NCBI GenBank assembly: GCA_035718275.1
Contig: DASTHI010000050.1
Span: 121,181-185,180 of the forward strand
Length of the DNA stretch: 64,000 nt
Direction of reading: 5' to 3'
Origin: Pseudolabrys sp035718275
GTDB lineage: Bacteria > Pseudomonadota > Alphaproteobacteria > Rhizobiales > Xanthobacteraceae
Shown here piece after piece: positions 1 through 8,013 of the stretch (positions are counted from its first letter, which is position 1; each line of letters starts with the position of its first letter). The notes under the pieces were generated by a model that was given only the letters and a program-made list of their open reading frames with translations, made no database searches and was not told the origin of the DNA. The position numbers were made by a program, and so were the translations under genes.

Positions 1-1068
1 CGCATCGCTGCCGGTGAAAAGCTCGGCATTCGCCAAAGCGACGTGCGTCTCGATGGCTGGGCGGTGGAGACGCGCATCTACGCTGAAGATCCGTATCGAA
101 ATTTTTTCCCTTCGACCGGCCGGTTGACGCGCTACCGACCGCCAAAGGAAGGTTTTTTCGACGGCGTCATAATACGCAATGATACGGGCGTATTTGAAGG
201 TGGAGACATTTCGCTTTTCTACGATCCGATGATCGCCAAACTGGTGACGCATGCCCCGACGCGCGCCAGGGCCATTGAAGTGCAGAGCGAGGCGCTCGAT
301 GCCTTTGTCATCGACGGAGTTCGCCACAACATTCCTTTTCTTGCCGCGATAATGGCCAATGCCCGATGGCAGTCCGGCAGGCTTTCGACAGGGTTCATCG
401 ACGAGGAATTTCCGGACGGCTTTCACGCGTACCGGCCGGATGGCGAAATCACCAATCGGCTCGCCGCGGTCGCCGCGGCCATTGACCACGTTCTCGGCGA
501 GCGTAAACGCCAGATTTCAGGCCAGATCGGCGGCAGAACCGTTACGCGCGAAAGCCTGCGTACGATTTGGGTGGGCGCCGAGGAGGTGAAAGCTGAAATC
601 GGCCGAGCCGGTAGCGCTATTGAATTGAAATTTCGCCATGGGGAGTCTCCGCCTTACCAACTCGTTTCGCGCTGGAAACCGGGCGATCGGCTCTGGACCG
701 GAACGATCAATGGCAAGGCCGTCACCGTGCAAGTGCGGTCCGTTGCAAACGGATTCGCGCTTTCGCATCGGGGTGTGGAAGAAAAGGTCTACGTCTACAC
801 CGATCGCGAGGCAGCCTATGCGCGGCTCATGCCGCCAATGAAAGCGGACGACACCGGAAAGCAGGTAACTTGTCCGATGCCGGGGCTTGTTGTCTCGATC
901 GCGGTAAAAGAAGGGCAGGAAGTCAAAGCCGGAGAAACCGTGGCCGTCGTAGAAGCCATGAAAATGGAAAACGTGCTTCGCGCCGAGATCGACGGCGTCG
1001 TAAAGAAGATCTTTGCCAAACCGGGCGACAGCCTTGCTGTCGATGCGGTCATTCTGGAGTTCGAATGA
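1..1068 (+). CDS. pccA: Propionyl-CoA (acyl-CoA) carboxylase biotin-containing alpha subunit, 3' part
   Basis: The reading frame is open from base 1, so the gene begins upstream; 355 residues are present. The first part matches the C-terminal lobe of the biotin carboxylase domain (GWAVETRIYAEDPYRNFFPS). A middle linker resembling the BT domain of PccA follows, then a C-terminal biotin carboxyl carrier domain with the biotinylation motif EAMKMEN, whose Lys codon is at 961-963. In this family the protein carboxylates biotin using ATP and bicarbonate and passes the carboxyl group to a beta subunit that makes methylmalonyl-CoA from propionyl-CoA. The start of the tail (LTRYRPP) and the BT-like middle favour PccA over acetyl-CoA or methylcrotonyl-CoA carboxylases, but the substrate cannot be fixed from a fragment. 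Two small genes follow in the same direction and may be co-transcribed. Confidence 0.88.
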   Translation, partial: RIAAGEKLGIRQSDVRLDGWAVETRIYAEDPYRNFFPSTGRLTRYRPPKEGFFDGVIIRNDTGVFEGGDISLFYDPMIAKLVTHAPTRARAIEVQSEALDAFVIDGVRHNIPFLAAIMANARWQSGRLSTGFIDEEFPDGFHAYRPDGEITNRLAAVAAAIDHVLGERKRQISGQIGGRTVTRESLRTIWVGAEEVKAEIGRAGSAIELKFRHGESPPYQLVSRWKPGDRLWTGTINGKAVTVQVRSVANGFALSHRGVEEKVYVYTDREAAYARLMPPMKADDTGKQVTCPMPGLVVSIAVKEGQEVKAGETVAVVEAMKMENVLRAEIDGVVKKIFAKPGDSLAVDAVILEFE

Positions 1069-1105
1069 TCGGTCGTTCGGCTGCGTCGGCAGGAAAGCTG
1101 ACGTG

Positions 1106-1576
1106 ATGTCGCAGGAAGTCAGTACGGTGACCCTCTATTTCGCGTATGGCCTCAACATGGATGGCGTCGCCATGAAGCGCCGGTGTCCCGGGGCAAAACC
1201 GCTCAGGCCTGCGGTTCTCGACGGCTATCGATTTTGCATCGGTGCCAAGGGTGGTTGGGGTTCGCTCTTGCGCAGCCCCGGCGACACAGTGCACGGCGTG
1301 CTTTGGAGACTGAGTCCACGCGACGTCGCTGCATTGCATGCCTACGAAATGGTGGGGAAAGGACTGTACTCAGTGCAATATTTGCCTGTGCGCTGTGCCG
1401 GAAGGCCCTGGCGCGCCATGATTTACATGCTGCGAAATATCCGGCTTGGAAAAGCACGGCGCGGGTATTTGCAGGCCGTCATAGCGGCTGCGCGCAGTTG
1501 GAATTTTCCGGAGGATTACATCCACTCGCTGCAGCGATTGACGCCTGCAGGCGTTCCGCCCGGCAGGGGCAATTGA
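1106..1576 (+). CDS. Gamma-glutamylcyclotransferase-like (AIG2/GGCT fold) protein
   Basis: The 156-residue product opens with YFAYGLNMD, a variant of the YGSN substrate-binding loop of the gamma-glutamylcyclotransferase fold. AYEMVGKGLY supplies the glutamate expected as catalytic acid/base in that family. Family members release 5-oxoproline from gamma-glutamyl peptides, but many bacterial members have no proven substrate. The ATG at 1106 was chosen because AGGAAAG lies just upstream (1091-1097); the frame stays open further 5' inside pccA. It lies 37 bases after pccA and 2 bases before acyP, suggesting one transcript. The S-to-L change in the YGSN loop is unusual and makes the exact activity uncertain. 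Confidence 0.7.
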   Translation: MSQEVSTVTLYFAYGLNMDGVAMKRRCPGAKPLRPAVLDGYRFCIGAKGGWGSLLRSPGDTVHGVLWRLSPRDVAALHAYEMVGKGLYSVQYLPVRCAGRPWRAMIYMLRNIRLGKARRGYLQAVIAAARSWNFPEDYIHSLQRLTPAGVPPGRGN

Positions 1577-1578
1577 AA

Positions 1579-1881
1579 ATGACGGCGAAGGTCATTCGGC
1601 ACATTGTGGTGAGAGGGCTTGTTCAAGGTGTGGGATACCGCGCTTTCGTTGAGCGCGAAGCGCAAGATTTGGGAATTCACGGCTGGGTGCGCAACCGAAG
1701 CGATGGCTCTGTCGAAGCCGTTTTCGTTGGCTCACCGGAGGCAGTCACTGAGGCCGTTGAGCGTTGCCGGAGCGGACCGCGTTTGGCGCGGGTAAGCGCA
1801 ATCGATCAGCGCGCGGGCAGCGAAGTGGAGCTTTCCGAGATATTGAGGTCACCATCCTTCGTCGTGCTGCCGACAATCTGA
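1579..1881 (+). CDS. acyP: Acylphosphatase
   Basis: This 100-residue protein carries the acylphosphatase signature: VRGLVQGVGYRAFV with the catalytic Arg, and GWVRNRSDGSVE with the catalytic Asn. The family hydrolyses carboxyl-phosphate bonds such as acetyl phosphate or carbamoyl phosphate in the cytoplasm. The ATG at 1579 starts two bases after the stop of the upstream GGCT-like gene, so translation is probably coupled. Its last 76 bases overlap the 3' end of lipB on the other strand. The tail after the core fold (about residues 88-100) is therefore probably shaped by that overlap. Confidence 0.9.
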   Translation: MTAKVIRHIVVRGLVQGVGYRAFVEREAQDLGIHGWVRNRSDGSVEAVFVGSPEAVTEAVERCRSGPRLARVSAIDQRAGSEVELSEILRSPSFVVLPTI

Positions 1882-2633
1882 TCGGTTGTGGGTCCAAACA
1901 GGCGTTCAAACTCGCGTCGTAGTATCACGTCCACCTCGCGCATCGATACGCGGATGCCGAGATCCGCGAGGCTCGTCACGCCGAATTTCGTTTCATTGAT
2001 CCCACAGGGTACGATTCCGGAAAAATGCGAAAGGTTCGGGTCAACGTTCAGGGCGATTCCATGGAGCGTGACCCATCGCTGGACGCGAATTCCAATAGCT
2101 GCAATCTTGTCCTCGTGACCGTCGCCTTTTCGCGGGCGTCGCACCCATACGCCGATGCGATCCTTGCGGCGTTCGCCGCGAATATCGAAGGAAGCCAGCG
2201 TGCGGATGATCCATTCTTCCAGGCTGGAGACGAAGCGTCGGATGTCGGGCCCGCGTCTTTTTAGATTGAGCATGACATAGGCAACGCGCTGCCCTGGACC
2301 ATGATAGGTCAACTGGCCGCCGCGGCCGGTCTCATGGACGGGAAAGCGCGGATCGAGCACGTCGCTGGAATGGGCACTTGTACCGGCCGTGTACAGTGGT
2401 GGGTGCTGGAGCAGCCACACGAGCTCGGGCTCGGTTTCAGCCGCAATAGCCGCCACGCGGGCATCCATGACCCTGAGCGCCTCGGCGTAGGAAACCGTGG
2501 AATCGTTCAGGCGCCACTCGATGGGGCGAGACCCGTCGGCCGGGGGAAGCCCGTAATTCAAAGTGTTTCGCGCGTTAACCACTCGTTCACCATAGCATGG
2601 TGACGTGATCTCTGCTTCATGCTGCGCTCGCAA
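1806..2633 (-). CDS. lipB: Octanoyl-[acyl carrier protein]:protein N-octanoyltransferase
   Basis: LipB moves octanoate from acyl carrier protein to the lipoyl domains of 2-oxoacid dehydrogenases and glycine cleavage H protein, the first step of lipoate synthesis. Diagnostic motifs are LLQHPPLYTAGTSA, GRGGQLTYHGPGQRVAY, DRIGVWV, KIAAIGIRV and GIALNVDPNL, with the catalytic Cys in IVPCGI. From the ATG at 2633 the protein would be 275 residues; a GTG at 2582 (258 residues) starts nearer the usual N-terminus and is equally plausible. The gene is convergent with acyP and overlaps its end. Its 5' end lies close to the divergent FliN-like gene at 2647, so their promoters must be within or near that short gap. 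Confidence 0.93.
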   Translation of the reverse strand: MRAQHEAEITSPCYGERVVNARNTLNYGLPPADGSRPIEWRLNDSTVSYAEALRVMDARVAAIAAETEPELVWLLQHPPLYTAGTSAHSSDVLDPRFPVHETGRGGQLTYHGPGQRVAYVMLNLKRRGPDIRRFVSSLEEWIIRTLASFDIRGERRKDRIGVWVRRPRKGDGHEDKIAAIGIRVQRWVTLHGIALNVDPNLSHFSGIVPCGINETKFGVTSLADLGIRVSMREVDVILRREFERLFGPTTDQIVGSTTKDGDLNISESSTSLPAR

Positions 2634-2646
2634 TCAGGAAACACCC

Positions 2647-2889
2647 GTGGCCACACTCGACAAGGTTGCCGTCGATATCACGGTGGTGCTTGGCACCACC
2701 TCCATGCCCATTCATCAAGTGCTGCGGCTTGGCCGAGGCGCGATCATTGAGCTCGACGCGTCCGAGGAAGACGCAGTCAGCATCCTGGCCAACAATCTGC
2801 CTGTTGCCAAGGGCACGGTCGTGGTCAATGGGAACCGGATTGCGGTGAATGTCGCCGAACTCCTGCCGCGGCCACCCGACATGCGGTGA
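2647..2889 (+). CDS. Stand-alone FliN-like (SpoA domain) protein
   Basis: The 80-residue product is almost entirely one SpoA/FliN C-terminal domain: VDITVVLGTTSMPIHQVLRL, LGRGAIIELD, then a GEVVV-like strand (GTVVVNGNRIAV) and AELLP. FliN forms the bottom of the flagellar C-ring switch, and related SpoA proteins form the cytoplasmic sorting platform of type III secretion. A GTG at 2647 is preferred because CAGGAA lies just upstream and the SpoA homology begins at once; the frame also has an ATG at 2605. No flagellar or secretion gene is nearby, so its role is open. It could be an extra switch subunit used with flagella encoded elsewhere. Confidence 0.8.
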   Translation: MATLDKVAVDITVVLGTTSMPIHQVLRLGRGAIIELDASEEDAVSILANNLPVAKGTVVVNGNRIAVNVAELLPRPPDMR

Positions 2890-3018
2890 GCTGTCGCTGC
2901 AGCCGCCGCAGCAGAAAGCCAGCCTCCTCCACGCGGGTGGCACTTGTCCCTGCATATCCTATTTGTTACACGCCTCGGCAGGACGCGGGGCTCGGCGCCT
3001 TTTCGTTCGTTTCCCCAT

Positions 3019-3103
3019 GCGGTCGTGGCGGAATTGGTAGACGCACTAGCTTGAGGTGCTAGCGGGGCAACCCGTGGAGGTTCGAGTCCTCTCGACCGCA
3101 CCA
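3019..3103 (+). tRNA. tRNA-Leu (anticodon GAG)
   Basis: The acceptor stem GCGGTCG (3019-3025) pairs with CGACCGC (3093-3099), followed by discriminator A and an encoded CCA. The anticodon arm CTAGC-TTGAGGT-GCTAG gives GAG. A long variable arm, as in class II leucine tRNAs, separates the anticodon stem from the T arm GGTTCGAGTCC. It reads CUC and CUU codons. Confidence 0.97.
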
Positions 3104-3205
3104 GCTCGCGTGGGAACGGTTTCGGGCATTATTTTGATTTTCCCTGCCGATCCTTTCTCTTGCGGGAGAATCCGTTCGAACTTCGAGCGTGTTCGAGTGT
3201 GAGCA

Positions 3206-4378
3206 ATGGCTCTCTGGTTGATTCTTGGCCTGATGACTGCTGTCGCTGTCGCAGCCGTGCTGTGGCCGCTGAGCAAACCCAAGCGGTCGCCCGCAGGGAC
3301 CGATGTCGAGGTCTATCGCGATCAACTAAGCGAAATCGAGCGCGACCAACGAAACGGACTCATCGCCGCTCCGGAAGCGCAGGCTGCAAAAATAGAAGTA
3401 TCGCGTCGGCTGATTGCGGCAGCCGAGGCAGCGCAGGGAGAAAGTGAAGGACACTCGATCTGGGGGCGTCGCTGGGTCGCTCTAGCGAGTGTCGTTGTCC
3501 TGCCGATCGGCGCGCTCGTCATCTATGGCATCCTCGGTTCGCCTCAAATGGCGGACCATTTTTCGAGCGAACGGACCGTTGCGGGCGACCGGTCCATTAC
3601 GACCATGGTCGCCCAGGTCGAAGCGCATCTCGCCAGCAATCCGGACGATGGTCGCGGCTGGGAAGTGCTGGCGCCGGTCTATATGCGCCTCGGCCGGTTC
3701 GACGATGCGGTCACCGCCTGGCGTAACGCAATTCGGGTCAATGGTGCGACAGGCTCTCGCGAGGCACAATTTGGTCAGGCGCTCGTTGCGGCTGCAGGTG
3801 GCAGCGTCACTCAGCAGGCAAAAACAGCTTTCGAGAGGGCTGTTGCCCTCGACAAGCAGAACTTGATGGCGCGGTTCTATCTCGGCCTTGCGGCTGATCA
3901 GGAAGGCCGACGAGCAGATGCCAATGCGATCTGGAGTGACCTCATCGCGAGCGCCCCTCCGGGCGCGCCGTGGGTTCAGGCGGTCAGGGAAGCCATGGCG
4001 CGGTCAGCCCAGACCTCTCGATCGTCAGGGTCCTCGCCTCGGGGGTCAACAGCCGGTGAGACGGATTCAGCACCGTCCATTGCTGCGCCTTCCGGCTCGC
4101 CGGCTCCGACCGCCGCCGATATCGCGGCCGCATCGCGGATGAGCGAAAAGGACCGCGACGAAATGATCCGTGGGATGGTCGCGCGGTTGGCGGATCGCCT
4201 GAAAGAGGATGGGCAAGACGTGGAAGGTTGGCAACGGTTGTTGCGCGCCTATATCGTGCTCGGGGAGCGCGAAAAGGCGCACGCCGCTGCCGGCGATGCT
4301 CGACGAGCACTTGCGAACGATCCGAGCAAACTCCGGCGGATCGAAGACATGATCAAAAGCCTGGGGCTTAGCGGCTGA
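3206..4378 (+). CDS. ccmI: c-type cytochrome biogenesis protein CcmI (CycH)
   Basis: CcmI is the membrane-anchored chaperone that holds apocytochrome c for heme ligation by the CcmF-CcmH complex. This 390-residue protein begins with a transmembrane segment (about residues 2-22) and a CcmI N-terminal region containing YRDQLSEIERDQ and GLIAAPEAQAAKIEVSRRL. A second membrane segment follows near residues 90-112. A periplasmic TPR-rich part comes next, with repeats such as GRGWEVLAPVYMRLGRFDDA and DGQDVEGWQRLLRAYIVLG. It starts the block ccmI-ccmE-ccmF-ccmH, the same order as rhizobial cycHJKL. A proline/serine-rich linker lies between the TPR groups at about residues 270-305. Confidence 0.92.
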   Translation: MALWLILGLMTAVAVAAVLWPLSKPKRSPAGTDVEVYRDQLSEIERDQRNGLIAAPEAQAAKIEVSRRLIAAAEAAQGESEGHSIWGRRWVALASVVVLPIGALVIYGILGSPQMADHFSSERTVAGDRSITTMVAQVEAHLASNPDDGRGWEVLAPVYMRLGRFDDAVTAWRNAIRVNGATGSREAQFGQALVAAAGGSVTQQAKTAFERAVALDKQNLMARFYLGLAADQEGRRADANAIWSDLIASAPPGAPWVQAVREAMARSAQTSRSSGSSPRGSTAGETDSAPSIAAPSGSPAPTAADIAAASRMSEKDRDEMIRGMVARLADRLKEDGQDVEGWQRLLRAYIVLGEREKAHAAAGDARRALANDPSKLRRIEDMIKSLGLSG

Positions 4379-4388
4379 ACGAGGTGGA

Positions 4389-4853
4389 ATGACCCGCAAG
4401 CAAAGACGACTGATTTTGATCGGCATTAGCTTCGGGGTGCTTTCCATTGCGGCTGTGCTGGTGCTCAGCGCGTTGCGCGATTCAATCGTATTCTTCAACT
4501 CTCCTACCGATATCGCCGAAAAGCATCTTGCGCCGGGAACGCGTCTGCGCGTCGGCGGTCTGGTCAAACCGGGAAGCCTGCAGCGGGGAGATAACCTGCT
4601 GGTGCGGTTTGCCGTGACCGATGGAAAATCCGATCTCGCCGTGCGCTACCAGGGGATTGTGCCCGACCTGTTCCGCGAAGGGCAGGGCGTTGTCGCCGAA
4701 GGCAAGCTTGAGCCCGGAGGTACGCTTGCAGCCGACACGGTGCTCGCCAAACATGACGAGCGGTACATGCCCCGAGAAGTAGTGGATGCGCTAAAGAAGA
4801 GTGGGCATTGGCAGGAGGGCGGGGCAAAGGAATCAAGGAGCGTTCCGCGATGA
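4389..4853 (+). CDS. ccmE: Heme chaperone CcmE (CycJ)
   Basis: CcmE takes heme from the CcmABCD system, binds it covalently through a histidine and delivers it to CcmF. The 154-residue product has an N-terminal membrane anchor (about residues 7-27), the FFNSPTDIAE region, an OB-fold core (LRVGGLVKPGSL, VRYQGIVPDLFREGQGVVAE) and the heme-binding His122 in LAKHDERYMP with Tyr126 as the probable axial ligand. It starts 10 bases after ccmI and its stop overlaps the ccmF start (ATGA at 4850-4853). Confidence 0.95.
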   Translation: MTRKQRRLILIGISFGVLSIAAVLVLSALRDSIVFFNSPTDIAEKHLAPGTRLRVGGLVKPGSLQRGDNLLVRFAVTDGKSDLAVRYQGIVPDLFREGQGVVAEGKLEPGGTLAADTVLAKHDERYMPREVVDALKKSGHWQEGGAKESRSVPR

Positions 4854-6826
4854 TTCCGGAGCTGGGCCACTATGCCCTGGTATTGGCGCTCGGGTTGGGC
4901 CTCATCCAATCGGTGGCGCCAATGTGGGGAGCCCGTGCGCGCGATCCCGCATTGATGCGACTTGCCAGTTCGACTGCCTTAATGCAGTTCGCCTTCGTTG
5001 CGCTCTCGTTTGCGGCACTCACCGCTTCCTACGTGGGGTCGGACTTCTCGGTCGCCACTGTCTTCGAAAACTCACATTCAAAAATGCCGCTCGTGTACAA
5101 ATTCACGAGCGTGTGGGGCAACCACGAGGGCTCGATGCTTCTCTGGGTGCTGATACTCGCGCTCTTCGGAGCGCTTGTCGCTGCTTTCGGGAGCAATTTG
5201 CCAGCGACTCTCAAAGCACGCGTGCTCGCGGTCCAATCATGGGTTGCAAGCGCGTTCTATCTGTTCATTCTCCTGACTTCGAATCCGTTCACTCGGCTGC
5301 CTGCACCGGCAGGTGAGGGCCGCGATCTCAATCCAATCCTGCAGGATCCCGGGCTCGCGATACATCCGCCTTTGCTGTACGTCGGATATGTCGGATTCTC
5401 GATCGCCTTTTCATTTGCTATTGCGGCACTGATCGAGGGACGCCTCGACGCCGCGTGGGCGCGCTGGGTACGGCCGTGGACGCTTGCGGCCTGGATGTTT
5501 CTTACCCTTGGCATCGCGATGGGTTCGTACTGGGCCTATTACACTTTGGGGTGGGGCGGCTTCTGGTTCTGGGACCCCGTTGAGAATGCATCGTTGATGC
5601 CATGGCTCGCCGGCACGGCTCTCCTGCATTCTGCGGTGGTCATGGAAAAGCGCAACGCATTGAAGGTCTGGACGGTCTTGCTCGCGATCCTGACCTTCTC
5701 GCTGTCGCTGATCGGCACCTTTCTGGTGCGGTCCGGTGTCCTCACTTCGGTACACGCTTTTGCGAGCGACCCAACGCGCGGCGTGTTTATTCTACTCATT
5801 CTCGTCATCTTTATCGGCGGCGGGCTTGGGCTGTTTGCATGGCGTGCCCCGATGCTCAAGCAGGGCGGCCTCTTTGCGCCGATCTCGCGAGAGGGGGCGC
5901 TCGTGTTCAACAATCTTTTTCTCACGACCGCTTGTCTCACTGTCCTTGTCGGAACTCTTTACCCGCTGGCGCTCGAGGCTGTCACCGGGGAGAAAATTTC
6001 GGTCGGAGCACCTTACTTCAATCTGACGTTTGGTCCTCTGTTCGTTGCCTTGATGTTTGCAATGCCATTCGGGCCGCTTCTCGCCTGGAAACGAGGAGAC
6101 CTACTGGGCGTCAGCCAGCGTTTGTTCGCTGCGTTTGCCATCGGGCTTGTTGCCGTGGCCGCGACTTTTGCGATTGAAGGTGGAGGTTCGGTACTTGCTC
6201 CCTTCGGCGTCGGTCTCGCACTGTTCGTGATGATCGGCGCATTGATAGATATGGTCGAACGCACCGGGCTATTCCGCGAACCGATGGCCACGGTGCGCCT
6301 GCGCGCCGCCGGGCTTCCCCGTTCGATTTGGGGAACAAGCATTGCGCATTTCGGCGTTGCCGTTTCGATGCTCGGGATTATTTCCGCTGCGACCTGGGGC
6401 ACCGAGCGAATCGTGGCGCTCAAGCCGCATGAAACCGTCTCGCTGTCGGGATATGATTTGACATTCGATGGTCTTCTGCAGAAGCCGGGGCCGAACTACG
6501 ACGCATTGGTCGCAAATTTTACCGTGCGCAGCGGTGGTGTACGCGTGGGAACGATGACGCCCTCGAAGCGCAGCTTTTCGGCTCGCAGCATGACGACCAA
6601 TGAGGCGGCGCTTATGACACGCGGCGCGGGACAGCTTTATCTCTCGCTGGGTGATACCAACGACGACGGCTCGGTCGCGATCCGCGCGTATTTCAAGCCG
6701 CTGGTGATGCTGATCTGGCTTGGAGCCATCGTCATGATGCTGGGCGGCGCCCTTTCTCTGTCCGATAGGAGATTGAGGATCGGAATTGCCAGGCCGGCAA
6801 AACAGGCGATCCAGCCCGCGGAGTAG
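4850..6826 (+). CDS. ccmF: Cytochrome c heme lyase subunit CcmF (CycK)
   Basis: CcmF is the polytopic inner-membrane core of the heme ligation complex, receiving heme from CcmE and attaching it to CxxCH motifs. The 658-residue product shows many hydrophobic segments, the conserved NHEGSMLLW stretch, and the tryptophan-rich WWD domain WGGFWFWDPVENASLMPW. The ATG at 4850 is preferred over a GTG at 4808 because AAGGAG precedes it and MIPELGHYALVLAL is the usual N-terminus. It overlaps ccmE by four bases and ends four bases before ccmH. Confidence 0.96.
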   Translation: MIPELGHYALVLALGLGLIQSVAPMWGARARDPALMRLASSTALMQFAFVALSFAALTASYVGSDFSVATVFENSHSKMPLVYKFTSVWGNHEGSMLLWVLILALFGALVAAFGSNLPATLKARVLAVQSWVASAFYLFILLTSNPFTRLPAPAGEGRDLNPILQDPGLAIHPPLLYVGYVGFSIAFSFAIAALIEGRLDAAWARWVRPWTLAAWMFLTLGIAMGSYWAYYTLGWGGFWFWDPVENASLMPWLAGTALLHSAVVMEKRNALKVWTVLLAILTFSLSLIGTFLVRSGVLTSVHAFASDPTRGVFILLILVIFIGGGLGLFAWRAPMLKQGGLFAPISREGALVFNNLFLTTACLTVLVGTLYPLALEAVTGEKISVGAPYFNLTFGPLFVALMFAMPFGPLLAWKRGDLLGVSQRLFAAFAIGLVAVAATFAIEGGGSVLAPFGVGLALFVMIGALIDMVERTGLFREPMATVRLRAAGLPRSIWGTSIAHFGVAVSMLGIISAATWGTERIVALKPHETVSLSGYDLTFDGLLQKPGPNYDALVANFTVRSGGVRVGTMTPSKRSFSARSMTTNEAALMTRGAGQLYLSLGDTNDDGSVAIRAYFKPLVMLIWLGAIVMMLGGALSLSDRRLRIGIARPAKQAIQPAE

Positions 6827-6829
6827 GAG

Positions 6830-7294
6830 ATGCTGCGCACTCGGCTCGCCATTCTCGTGTGCCTGCTGTTCCTGCCCGGGACCTCCTATGCGGTGCATCC
6901 CGACGAGATGCTCAAGGATCCCGCGCTGGAAGCCCGTGCGCGCAGCCTTTCAAGTGAACTGCGCTGCATGGTTTGTCAAAATCAGTCGATCGATGATTCG
7001 GAAGCGCCGCTGGCGCGTGACTTGCGACTTCTCGTCCGCGAGCGTCTACAGAATGGAGACAGCGACCAGCAGGTATTGGACTATCTGGTCGCGCGCTATG
7101 GCGAATTCGTGCTGCTGAGGCCGCGCCTCGAATGGCACACGGTTTTGTTGTGGGGACTTCCTCCGGCCGCATTGCTGGCTGGAATTATCGGCCTCGTCAT
7201 TGCCGGCCGCCGGAGAGCGGGAACAGCAAGTCAACCGGGCGACCTCAGCGAGGAGGAAAAACAGCGGCTATCCACGCTCATTCAGCGCGACTGA
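6830..7294 (+). CDS. ccmH: Cytochrome c maturation thiol protein CcmH (CycL)
   Basis: CcmH keeps apocytochrome cysteines reduced before heme attachment. The 154-residue protein has a Sec signal peptide (about residues 1-21), the family motif LRCMVCQNQSI with redox cysteines 46 and 49, three periplasmic helices, and a C-terminal membrane anchor (about 108-128). The ATG comes four bases after ccmF with GTAGGAG before it. Its last 17 bases overlap the convergent ccmG-like gene. It is the short, CcmH-only form; the TPR part is on the separate ccmI. Confidence 0.95.
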   Translation: MLRTRLAILVCLLFLPGTSYAVHPDEMLKDPALEARARSLSSELRCMVCQNQSIDDSEAPLARDLRLLVRERLQNGDSDQQVLDYLVARYGEFVLLRPRLEWHTVLLWGLPPAALLAGIIGLVIAGRRRAGTASQPGDLSEEEKQRLSTLIQRD

Positions 7295-7895
7295 GCGGGG
7301 CGGCCCCTTCGATCGCTTTTGCAATCTCCGGCGCCAGGACCTTTGTGAGGTTCTCGGACGAAATCGGCCCCACAAGCTTGTAGAGAATGCGTCCGTCGCG
7401 CCCGATCAGAAAGGTTTCCGGCACTCCATAGACGCCCCATTCGATCGACGCGCGCCCACTCCGATCAGCCCCCACGGCTGCGAAAGGATTGCCGTATCGG
7501 TCGAGGAAACGGCGCGCGTCATCGGGAGCATCCTTGTAGTTGATCCCGACTATCTGGATACGCTTGTCTCTGGAGAGCTGCAGCAGCAAAGGGGCTTCGT
7601 CACGGCATGGCACGCACCAGGACGCCCATACATTGAGAACTGTAACCTGACCCTGAAAAGTCGCATTGCTCAGACCGGGTAAGTGTGCGCCGTCTCGCAT
7701 GAGACCAGAGATCGGCGGAAGATCGGTTTGCGGCACCGGACGCCCGATCAGGGCCGACGGGATAACGGAAGGATCTCCGGCTCCAAGCCGGTACAGGAAC
7801 AAGCCTGCCAATGCGAGAAATGCGATCAGCGGCAGCAGGATAATGAAGTTACGACGCGTGCTCGCCGCCGTATCGGTTGTCGCCATGCTCACCAT
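7278..7895 (-). CDS. ccmG: Thiol:disulfide interchange protein CcmG/DsbE-like
   Basis: The 205-residue protein has a single N-terminal membrane anchor (about residues 16-36) and a periplasmic thioredoxin fold with active site WCVPC (Cys94 and Cys97), the CcmG/DsbE hallmark NYKDAPDDARRFLDRYGNPF, and a cis-proline segment GVYGVPETFLI. CcmG passes reductant from CcdA/DsbD to CcmH and apocytochrome c. Candidate starts are ATG 7895 (AAGAGA upstream) and ATG 7886; the frame is open to 7955. In many genomes ccmG sits with ccmABCD; here it is convergent with and slightly overlapping ccmH, so it has its own promoter. Confidence 0.92.
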   Translation of the reverse strand: MVSMATTDTAASTRRNFIILLPLIAFLALAGLFLYRLGAGDPSVIPSALIGRPVPQTDLPPISGLMRDGAHLPGLSNATFQGQVTVLNVWASWCVPCRDEAPLLLQLSRDKRIQIVGINYKDAPDDARRFLDRYGNPFAAVGADRSGRASIEWGVYGVPETFLIGRDGRILYKLVGPISSENLTKVLAPEIAKAIEGAAPLSRAE

Positions 7896-8013
7896 GCGTC
7901 TCTTGCAAGCGGCTGCGGGCTTGCAGCGCTGGGTTGCTTTTCGCTCATTTGGCATGCGCGACGCAAGATCGCCTTAAGCTGTTCCTTGGCGAACAGCTAG
8001 CGGAACAGACGAT

